NCBI GenBank assembly: GCA_002401295.1
Contig: NVSR01000005.1
Span: forward strand, 22,195 to 38,121
Length of the DNA stretch: 15,927 bases
Direction of reading: 5' to 3'
Source: SAR324 cluster bacterium
GTDB lineage: Bacteria > SAR324 > XYD2-FULL-50-16
Below, in pieces: positions 1 to 6,620 of the stretch. The position numbers were made by a program, and so were the translations under genes. The notes beneath the pieces were generated by a model, which was not told the origin of the DNA, did no database searches, and saw only the letters and a program-made list of their open reading frames with translations. Positions within the stretch are counted from its first letter, which is position 1. Every line of letters begins with the position of its first letter.

Positions 1-654
1 CTTTTTGGGGCAAAACTAGAGGATCTCCCACAAATCTGGAAAACACTCATTGCAGTTGGTTTTGAGAGCGGTCATACAAATGGGCGTTCCTTAGGCATGG
101 TCCAAACTTGTTTGGGTGAGAAGTGGTGTGGGCACGCCTTGAAGGATAGTACCGGGCTAGCCATCCGTCTGGAGCACCGCTATAAAGGACTCTTAGCACC
201 CGCAAAATTAAAAGGAGCTGTCTCCGGTTGTACCACTGAATGTGCCGGAGCCCTGCACAAGGATTTTGGTGTGGTGGCCACAGAGAAAGGGTGGAATCTT
301 TTCATCGGGGGAAAAGGTGGCATCAAACCACATCCCGGTGTACTCCTGGTAAGAAATGTCCAGGAAGAAGTACTGATCCACTCTCTGGATCGTTTCTTAC
401 TACTCTACATGCATGACGCAAAAAAAGGGATGAAGCCTTATGCGTGGCTGAAACAGTTTGATGGGGGGATTAGAGCACTGCAAGATTTAATACAGCAGAA
501 ACATTCGAATGTTCCGGCAACAGTGGAAGCAAAAATGAAGCAGTATATTGATAGCACTTCCTGCGACTGGCAGAAAATTTTGGAAGATCCTCAGCATCTA
601 TCTTACTTTCAACCACAGATCATAGACTCCAAAGTTACCAGTGCTTTCGAGTAA
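1..654 (+). CDS. nirB: Nitrite reductase (NAD(P)H) large subunit, C-terminal part (5' truncated by window edge)
   Basis: Frame 1 is open from base 1 to the TAA at 652-654, giving the last 217 residues; the real start lies upstream, and the ATG at 97 is internal. NirB carries the siroheme/4Fe-4S centre that reduces nitrite to ammonium with electrons from NAD(P)H, in the cytoplasm. The fragment shows both cysteine pairs of the sirohaem Fe-S site: CLGEKWC (fragment residues 37-43) and SGCTTEC (77 and 81), giving C-x5-C-x33-C-x3-C. From memory, E. coli NirB has CVGTEFC and SGCPRNC with the same spacing. The stretches G-I-ELEH/G-LAIRLEH and YIGGNGG/FIGGKGGIKPHP also align. E. coli NirB is about 850 residues, so roughly the last quarter is seen. 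No nirD follows immediately; the next gene is an unrelated kinase. The CTTEC in place of the more usual CPRNC is a modest oddity. Confidence 0.9.
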   Translation, partial: LFGAKLEDLPQIWKTLIAVGFESGHTNGRSLGMVQTCLGEKWCGHALKDSTGLAIRLEHRYKGLLAPAKLKGAVSGCTTECAGALHKDFGVVATEKGWNLFIGGKGGIKPHPGVLLVRNVQEEVLIHSLDRFLLLYMHDAKKGMKPYAWLKQFDGGIRALQDLIQQKHSNVPATVEAKMKQYIDSTSCDWQKILEDPQHLSYFQPQIIDSKVTSAFE

Positions 655-662
655 CTTACTTT

Positions 663-688
663 TAAGGGGAGCACTTCGACTCACCTTA
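663..688. other. Imperfect hairpin between nirB and the CPT-like gene
   Basis: TAAGGGGAG (663-671) and CTCACCTTA (680-688) can pair in 8 of 9 positions around an 8-base loop (CACTTCGA). It begins 8 bases after the nirB stop. No clean T-tract follows (next bases CTGTTGATTTGAC), so it is not a textbook intrinsic terminator. It could be an mRNA 3'-end stabiliser or a weak terminator separating nirB from the downstream kinase gene. Confidence 0.3.
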
Positions 689-717
689 CTGTTGATTTGA
701 CTTTCTCCAGCTGACAG

Positions 718-1389
718 ATGAAAACGGGAAGGATAATTTTATTGAATGGAACCAGTAGCTCTGGAAAAACATCCATCGCTAAAGAATTTCAGAAGCTTGT
801 CAAAACTCCATTTTTATACACGGGTTTGGACCAGTTTATGGCCATGATTCCTGAAAATTTTATTGGGATTAACCTGAAGCAAGATGATATTGCCTGCAGA
901 GGCATTCACTTGCAAACGGAGAAGGGATGCCTGACTCGTATCATTTACGGCTCTTTAGGGCTGGAAGTAATTAAGGCAATGCATCATTCCATAGCACACT
1001 TAGCTGCTGCGGGGTTAGATCTCATCGTAGATGATTTAATCCCGGAGGCCTTTTTAAAGAATTACCTGCAAACCATCAATCACGAAAGGGTATATCTGGT
1101 TGGAGTCCGCTGTCCCCTGGCAGAAGTTGAAAAAAGAGAACAGCTACGAAAGGATCGCATAAAAGGGACCGCAAGGCTGGAGCATGAATGGGTGCATCAA
1201 CCCGGTATTTATGATTTGGAGTTACACACCCAGCAGCAATCAGCACAAGAATGCGCCTCACAGCTTTTGAATTTTATCTTTCAAGAAAAGCCCTTTACTG
1301 CCTTCGATCAACTCCGCCAAAAATACAATCAGCCTTACCTCCTGCCCGATCATTTGGAGTTCGGGGTGAGCCCTCATTTCAAAAATTAA
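718..1389 (+). CDS. Chloramphenicol phosphotransferase-like (CPT family) P-loop kinase
   Basis: The protein has 223 residues and matches the CPT-like family (PF07931 type), small soluble P-loop kinases named after the Streptomyces venezuelae enzyme that phosphorylates chloramphenicol. The N-terminus R-I-I-L-L-N-GTSSSGKTS (5-19) holds the Walker A motif, with G11, G16, K17 and T18. D38 in TGLDQF sits where the family has its proposed catalytic Asp. Further on are IVDDLIPE (103-110), GVRCPLAEVEKRE (129-141), an Arg-rich lid-like KDRIKGTAR (145-153) and a YDLELHT segment (165-171), all in the order known for the family. Length is close to the usual 180-220. The ATG at 718 places the P-loop at the normal distance from the N-terminus; no good Shine-Dalgarno is visible. 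It lies 63 bp after nirB and converges on the prkA operon with a 14-bp gap. Most family members have unknown substrates, so a resistance role should not be assumed. Confidence 0.8.
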   Translation: MKTGRIILLNGTSSSGKTSIAKEFQKLVKTPFLYTGLDQFMAMIPENFIGINLKQDDIACRGIHLQTEKGCLTRIIYGSLGLEVIKAMHHSIAHLAAAGLDLIVDDLIPEAFLKNYLQTINHERVYLVGVRCPLAEVEKREQLRKDRIKGTARLEHEWVHQPGIYDLELHTQQQSAQECASQLLNFIFQEKPFTAFDQLRQKYNQPYLLPDHLEFGVSPHFKN

Positions 1390-1403
1390 TGCTCTCCGAA
1401 CTT

Positions 1404-3899
1404 TCAACTCAGAATTTTCTCAAACTGAACGATCTGTTTTCTCAAGGCAAAAACAATCGTATCCAGGGCAATCTCCGGTGAATAGTTATAGCGCCGACAC
1501 ATATTACGAATAATATTCTGCAAGAAGTTCTTAATTTTCGGAGTATATTGCTCAAAACGCTCCGGATCATGTTGCTTATGAAAAATAGCTTCTTTCAGTA
1601 ACTCAGGATTAACCTCTTCATCCACCTTCCGATGAGATAATAGAAGAGAAAATTCCTTCGCGAAACACTGTAAGAAATTATCATTCCTTGAGCTGATAAT
1701 GGTTTTATCTTGTTCAAGCGCCAAGTCTCCCGAATTTTGGTAATCCAGAAATTTTTGAGCAATCTCCGTGCGAGGTGCATTGCCTTGTCGTCCTTGAGTC
1801 AGAATTTCCTCAATCGTCAGCATGAAGCTATAATCCGGCTCATCCACCTTTTGCCCTGTCGTGGGATCGATAAAGCTGAATTTTGGAATCATTACATGAG
1901 CAAAGGCTTTATTTTGATGGGCTGTGCTCAAGAGAGCGTGTTGCAGGTATTTTCTGAGATCGTATTCAATCTGTACAGGATCACGGTCAACAGTGCAGAC
2001 GGTAATTTCACGTTTGATAATCGAGGAATAAAGCAAACGAACCACCTTGATCAAACCTTCAAAGTCTCCATAGTCTCCTTCTCCTTTATCTAAGGAAATA
2101 TCACCAATTCTCCTGGAATCCATTAGCAATTTTTCTTTCTGATAGCGATTGTCAATGGCTAGCCAGTGATGCAATTTGGGTCCTTCTTCCACCATCCGGC
2201 TCAACTGATTCAAAAAGATACCCACGTGAATCTTTTGGCGGTCTGAATTAGAGATGGTATTCCGCATGATATTTTGCAATTGCCTGACGGAAATTCCACT
2301 CTGTCCTTCATAAGGGAAGTGTTCATTCCACAACAGGCGCATAAACTCATCATCAATGAGCTTCTGCTCTTCATTAGTAAACAAATCAGACTCCCTCAGA
2401 TTAACCGCCTGAGAGTGGGTAGAAATTACTTTTTCCAATGACTCAGAATCATAGGGATTGATATTGAGGCGAAACATCTCATTATGAAAGGGATGCCAGT
2501 GGGGCAATTCCTGGATCGTCCGCACGGGGTCCTCATTCTGAGAGGAATAGATGAATAATTTTTGTTCCGGAGTAATCGAATGATAGAGAATTTTCTTCTC
2601 ATCACTCCATCCCGGGGGGAATTTTCGGCGAATTGGCGGTAAGAGCCTTGTCAATACAGAATAATAGGACGCAATACGAATCAAATTAGGATCCGTATCA
2701 TATTCTTCCCGCATGTTTTGCATATCCCGGCGGAGAATATCCATTTCCGAATTGGAATCCAATAAATAATTCGCCGGAATTTTTTCAATCCGATCCAATA
2801 ACTTGGATGCATCCAGCTGCCGATCTAACTTATCCATCTCGTCAATGTTAGTCGTAATGACAACCGTGTTATCCACAGAGGCCTGGGTCGACTCTACGGA
2901 AACCTTGCCACTGCCTAAAAGCATCAACAAAGGTTTGTAATCCCTTTCTTTGACTCCCTCATCCCCGCCAAAAGCATCATGAATGTGAAGAATGCCTCGA
3001 TTGGAATCTACAATCGCCCCATCATATTGGTAGAGGATTTTTTGGGACAAATGTCGGTTTAGAATCTTCAAATTATCAGCACCCAAATCCAGGTGTTGAA
3101 TGGTTGCTCTCAATTGAGACATATCATCGATATTGGAAATGCCCTTAGCTTGAGCCGTTGAAAATTCAATTTCTTCAACTCGGACATATTCTTCCAAGAT
3201 ATCATAAAGTGACTTGCCATCATTGCGAGGGTTTTGAATCAAGCCTTCAATGATATCCAAGGTCCGCTTATCCAAAGTAGCGTTCCGGTAAATATTCGGA
3301 ATGATCACCTGACGATAAGTTGCTCGCTTGCTATTGATCAAATCAAACAGCTCTTTTCGGGGATGGGAAATTTTGCCTCCCGCCCCTTGCAGGGTAATCG
3401 GAATCAAAAGGAGAGGATGATGCTGGAATTGAGAGCGTAACTCTAAAGAGTGACCTTGATCATCGGTAAAACGGAAGAGGAAACTATAGAGCGTGGCCTC
3501 CTTCAATTTACTATACTCCTCCACTGCCCGAATAATTAAGTCCATAATGTTGGTTTTTCCCGATGCCGGAGGCCCCACTAAAACAATGCCCCGATTTAAG
3601 CCAGCTTCATTATCAATGGACTCAATGACCTCTACAATTTGCTTGATACAAGCCTCCTGCCCGAAAACAGCATTCACCCCACTAGAAAACAGATCTTTAA
3701 AAATCTTGTAACTAATCGTGGGTTCTCCACTACGCACAACAATCTCATAACCGAAATACTGGATTGCCCTTGAAATTAGTGAAGAGGAAGTTTGCAGGTA
3801 TTGATCGGGATCTTCCACAACTGTTTCGATAAATTCCGAAAAGCGTAGACTCTTTTTTCGGTGGTAACCCAATAGTTCTTTTAGATTCAACTCCTCCAT
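1404..3899 (-). CDS. Second, divergent PrkA-like AAA+ P-loop ATPase (putative serine protein kinase paralogue)
   Basis: This 831-residue protein is the last gene of the prkA operon. Its start is 6 bp after the spoVR stop, with a Shine-Dalgarno-like GAGGAC just upstream of the ATG at 3899. Residues 60-120 mirror the PrkA beginning: a predicted helical N-terminus, then F-x-x-G-V-N-A-VFGQE (70-82), then Walker A GPPASGKT (109-116). A Walker B-like segment RGILHIHDAFGGDE (301-314) and a sensor-1-like VVITTNIDEMDKL (346-358) follow, then an LLDRIEKI stretch (367-374) comparable to the pore/arginine region of PrkA. Residues after about 400 form a long, mainly helical region I do not recognise; I cannot confirm the PrkA C-terminal kinase domain there. 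It is longer than typical PrkA (about 640 residues) and than its paralogue upstream (740). Position and motifs argue for a PrkA-family ATPase working with YeaH/SpoVR. Kinase activity is uncertain. Confidence 0.75.
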   Translation of the reverse strand: MEELNLKELLGYHRKKSLRFSEFIETVVEDPDQYLQTSSSLISRAIQYFGYEIVVRSGEPTISYKIFKDLFSSGVNAVFGQEACIKQIVEVIESIDNEAGLNRGIVLVGPPASGKTNIMDLIIRAVEEYSKLKEATLYSFLFRFTDDQGHSLELRSQFQHHPLLLIPITLQGAGGKISHPRKELFDLINSKRATYRQVIIPNIYRNATLDKRTLDIIEGLIQNPRNDGKSLYDILEEYVRVEEIEFSTAQAKGISNIDDMSQLRATIQHLDLGADNLKILNRHLSQKILYQYDGAIVDSNRGILHIHDAFGGDEGVKERDYKPLLMLLGSGKVSVESTQASVDNTVVITTNIDEMDKLDRQLDASKLLDRIEKIPANYLLDSNSEMDILRRDMQNMREEYDTDPNLIRIASYYSVLTRLLPPIRRKFPPGWSDEKKILYHSITPEQKLFIYSSQNEDPVRTIQELPHWHPFHNEMFRLNINPYDSESLEKVISTHSQAVNLRESDLFTNEEQKLIDDEFMRLLWNEHFPYEGQSGISVRQLQNIMRNTISNSDRQKIHVGIFLNQLSRMVEEGPKLHHWLAIDNRYQKEKLLMDSRRIGDISLDKGEGDYGDFEGLIKVVRLLYSSIIKREITVCTVDRDPVQIEYDLRKYLQHALLSTAHQNKAFAHVMIPKFSFIDPTTGQKVDEPDYSFMLTIEEILTQGRQGNAPRTEIAQKFLDYQNSGDLALEQDKTIISSRNDNFLQCFAKEFSLLLSHRKVDEEVNPELLKEAIFHKQHDPERFEQYTPKIKNFLQNIIRNMCRRYNYSPEIALDTIVFALRKQIVQFEKILS

Positions 3900-3905
3900 T
3901 TGTCC

Positions 3906-5525
3906 TCATGGTCGATAGGGTTTTTCCAACTTCTGCATTCTTTCTAAAATCCGTTCAAAGGGAACCTCCAGGATACTGACATCCTGGAAATGACTGGAAG
4001 AATAAGTATACATACTATTTCCAGAAATTAACGAAACCGGCCCTTTCCAGATGAAATTTAGATTTTTTAAAGTAGGTAGGATCCAATCCTTGCGTAATTC
4101 CCTTTGATCATAGCGATGATAAAGCAACAGTCCCCCATCCTGAAAATCAGCATCAATCAGGTATATTCGAGGACGGAAGAAGTGCGTAAAGAAGCCCAGC
4201 ATCTCCTGCTTAACCGCTTCGGGATTCAACCAAATCCAATGCTCGTCTTCTTTGACAATAGCATCTGGTTGAATCTGTAATTGTTTTGCTTGGCGTTTTA
4301 AAATACGGTTCAAATGAAGCTTAAAAATCAAATCCGGAGTCAGGAAACGACGTAAAAATTCATAGTCTGTGACTGTTTTCAGTAAGTGTTCCATCGAGAG
4401 GAGAGGATCCCTGGTAGCTTCCTTTTTCCAGGTATCTCTTTTTTGCCTATCTTTTTCTTCAAGGTAGGAGATGGACACTTTGCCGTCTCGATACAACTCT
4501 TCAATATGTGTCCACATGTGAAAGCCCAAATGATAGGGATTTCTGTTAAAGTATGGGCGAGGGCTACAAACACCGGAAAAGACTCGTGCATAATCGATAA
4601 TGCCTTTGACGGCCCGCTCCTTGAACAGCTCCATCATGATTTTCTTTTCCCAATACATGGCCCAGCCTTCATTCATGATCTGTGTGCGAATCACAAAATC
4701 AGAATTGGAATTAGCAAAATACATGTAATCCATAATAGCCCGTTCAGAGGAGCTAGTCGGAGCAAAATGTCTCAAAAAGCCTAAGATATCCTGACAAGGA
4801 GCACGCAGACGATATCCTCGTCGACTCAAAGCCTCCTGATGATTTTTCTTTCGTAACTCTTTTTCCCAAGCTTGTTCCTTATTCTCAGGCTTTAAAATGG
4901 AATCCATCGTGTGAAATTGAGGTAACAGCAAAGACTTCTTATTCTCACCCTCCACCTCACTGCTCATCGAATGATGAGGCCTGGATTCAGTTTCTATAGC
5001 CTTATCCACATTAAATTGCGAATGAGGCGCGATCAACGGAATGGCAGACTCACTGGCATTCCAATATTGAAGATAATTTTTCTCTCCCATTTGCTGCCGG
5101 GCTCTATTGACCTTACGCACCAGGTAGAGGACGAATTCTGTTCGATCAGGATTTGAATCCTTCAATACATTTAATTCAGAAAACTCACAGTGCCCAACCA
5201 CATGAGCCATCACTGAGGCCTGCATCATGGGAGAGTTGGTATTATTGAGATAAGCATAAGAAGGATTGCCCGTCTGCACGACTTCATAATACAAAGCCGA
5301 TTCCTGACCCGTTTCAATCCGATATTTCTTATGGACCATCCTCTTACCCTCCCAAATATTAGGAGGGCTGGTGGGAAAGACATGTTTTTCTAACAGGGAG
5401 GCAAATTCCATCTGATTGAGGATGAAAAAGCGCATTTCCGGTAAAGTTCGCCCCATCTCTTTTGCGTGATACATTACCCGTTGCTCTAACTTATATAATT
5501 CCGGGTCAAACCTAATCGCTCTCAT
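3906..5525 (-). CDS. spoVR: SpoVR family protein
   Basis: This 539-residue cytoplasmic protein belongs to the SpoVR family (PF04293; B. subtilis SpoVR for spore cortex formation, E. coli YcgB; about 470-510 residues). Family marks seen are AHVVGHCEFSELN (107-119) with H108 and H112, the NEGWAMYW block (285-292), NPYHLGFHMW (329-338), and a C-terminal segment DYEFLRRFLTPDLI (387-400). The region 165-240 is polar and Lys/Glu/Ser rich, and looks like a flexible insert. The ATG at 5525 overlaps the yeaH stop in ATGA, and a strong GGAGGAG lies a few bases upstream, inside the yeaH coding region. That indicates translational coupling. In many non-sporulating bacteria spoVR travels with prkA and yeaH, so a sporulation role is not implied. 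The biochemical function is not settled; the His/Glu-rich core suggests metal binding, which is inference. Confidence 0.92.
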   Translation of the reverse strand: MRAIRFDPELYKLEQRVMYHAKEMGRTLPEMRFFILNQMEFASLLEKHVFPTSPPNIWEGKRMVHKKYRIETGQESALYYEVVQTGNPSYAYLNNTNSPMMQASVMAHVVGHCEFSELNVLKDSNPDRTEFVLYLVRKVNRARQQMGEKNYLQYWNASESAIPLIAPHSQFNVDKAIETESRPHHSMSSEVEGENKKSLLLPQFHTMDSILKPENKEQAWEKELRKKNHQEALSRRGYRLRAPCQDILGFLRHFAPTSSSERAIMDYMYFANSNSDFVIRTQIMNEGWAMYWEKKIMMELFKERAVKGIIDYARVFSGVCSPRPYFNRNPYHLGFHMWTHIEELYRDGKVSISYLEEKDRQKRDTWKKEATRDPLLSMEHLLKTVTDYEFLRRFLTPDLIFKLHLNRILKRQAKQLQIQPDAIVKEDEHWIWLNPEAVKQEMLGFFTHFFRPRIYLIDADFQDGGLLLYHRYDQRELRKDWILPTLKNLNFIWKGPVSLISGNSMYTYSSSHFQDVSILEVPFERILERMQKLEKPYRP

Positions 5526-6589
5526 AGGGCTCCTCCGAATAGTTTTCTAATCACATCGATCGTTTGTGAGTTCGATTTGATTTCACTCAAACGAATGATG
5601 TTATCTAAGGGGAACTCTTTTTCTAATTCGTTATTCAACTGACTCCATTTGGAAGGCAGTACTTCCACCACACCTACTCGATTGAAGAGAGGGCGAATGG
5701 AGTTCGAAAGAATTTTGACGATTTCCCGAGTATCGTCGTCAAAGAGTTCTCCATCCCCAAAATAAAATCCGTAATAGTTGGTGGTGGAAGTATCATATTC
5801 ATCAAAAGCAATCTGATAAATCAGATCAAAAACAATGGAAGCTTGAGTCCCCCCGATATTACTCACTCGGTAGAAATCATCTTCCTGTACTTCATATGCT
5901 TTGGCATCATGCACAAAAAAACGATGCTCCACATTCATGGGACCATAATTGTAATCCAACCAGCTTTGAATGAAACTGACCAACCTTTTCTCCATCTCCA
6001 AACGTTTGCCGTAAGTGGAATAGGAGATATCACCCATATAAAAGACAACAGCATTGTATTTAGGTTTTTCCACTCGCTCAGGCACCTTGAAGCGACGATC
6101 TCGTCTCCTAAACTGGACCTCATAAATACCCTTCTGAGGCTGGTAAATTTTTGTACCTACACTCGTCCGGAGAGCTCGCTTAAAAGTCCGCTTCTTATCG
6201 AGAATGGTGCCCACGGGAGCAAATGTTTTGAACTCATAGGAAATTTCCTTAATACGTCCCGTACCTTCCTTTGTAAGATAAGGAAGTTTCAATTTTTGAG
6301 CGATCAATTCCATAAAACGTTCAAAGGGGAGAGTAAAGCGAATTTTACCTCCACCTTTTCCCGGCCCCTGACCACCTTCCCCACCACCACCGCCTCCTCC
6401 TGTATCTCCATAAGAGAAGGTGGGGACCACAATATCATCCATCTCAACGATGATTTCACTACCACGACCACCGAGATTTTCAAAATTTCCATCTGATAAA
6501 ATATCATCCACCGCGTCATAGATTTTATCTTCAATAAAATCATTGAAAGCCCCTTCAGACTCATTCGATGAAATTCGTTCCTCTTGCAT
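5522..6589 (-). CDS. yeaH: DUF444/YeaH-YhbH family protein with VWA-like MIDAS motif
   Basis: This 355-residue protein fits the YeaH/YhbH (DUF444, PF04285) family, usually 380-430 residues. A Gly-rich linker (62-81, including seven Gly in a row) separates an acidic N-terminus from the globular part. It is followed by the family stretch I-R-F-TLPFERFMELIAQ (83-98). Basic segments KRTFKRALRTS (133-143) and RRRDRRFKVP (161-170) match the family's Arg-rich region. The VWA-like domain begins at VVFYMGDISYS (181-191): D187, S189 and S191 form the D-x-S-x-S MIDAS pattern, IGGTQAS (245-251) supplies the Thr, and FGDG (278-281) the later Asp. In E. coli the motif is D-V-S-G-S, so the Tyr at 190 is a local difference. 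The start at 6589 follows a GGGGGGTG Shine-Dalgarno. It is encoded between prkA and spoVR, and probably acts as adaptor or partner of the PrkA ATPase(s). Confidence 0.92.
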   Translation of the reverse strand: MQEERISSNESEGAFNDFIEDKIYDAVDDILSDGNFENLGGRGSEIIVEMDDIVVPTFSYGDTGGGGGGGEGGQGPGKGGGKIRFTLPFERFMELIAQKLKLPYLTKEGTGRIKEISYEFKTFAPVGTILDKKRTFKRALRTSVGTKIYQPQKGIYEVQFRRRDRRFKVPERVEKPKYNAVVFYMGDISYSTYGKRLEMEKRLVSFIQSWLDYNYGPMNVEHRFFVHDAKAYEVQEDDFYRVSNIGGTQASIVFDLIYQIAFDEYDTSTTNYYGFYFGDGELFDDDTREIVKILSNSIRPLFNRVGVVEVLPSKWSQLNNELEKEFPLDNIIRLSEIKSNSQTIDVIRKLFGGAL

Positions 6590-6620
6590 AGCACCCCCCA
6601 GTTGCAGGCCGCTAGCACGG

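Noticed and set aside
1251..1481. 76-codon plus-strand frame across the end of the CPT-like gene
   Set aside because: It is out of frame with the CPT-like gene and antisense to the end of the second PrkA-like gene, with no coding signal of its own.
5843..6496. 217-codon plus-strand frame opposite yeaH
   Set aside because: It lies wholly antisense to a well-supported family gene, its translation has no recognisable motif and its Thr/Ser-rich end is the complement of the Gly-rich linker.
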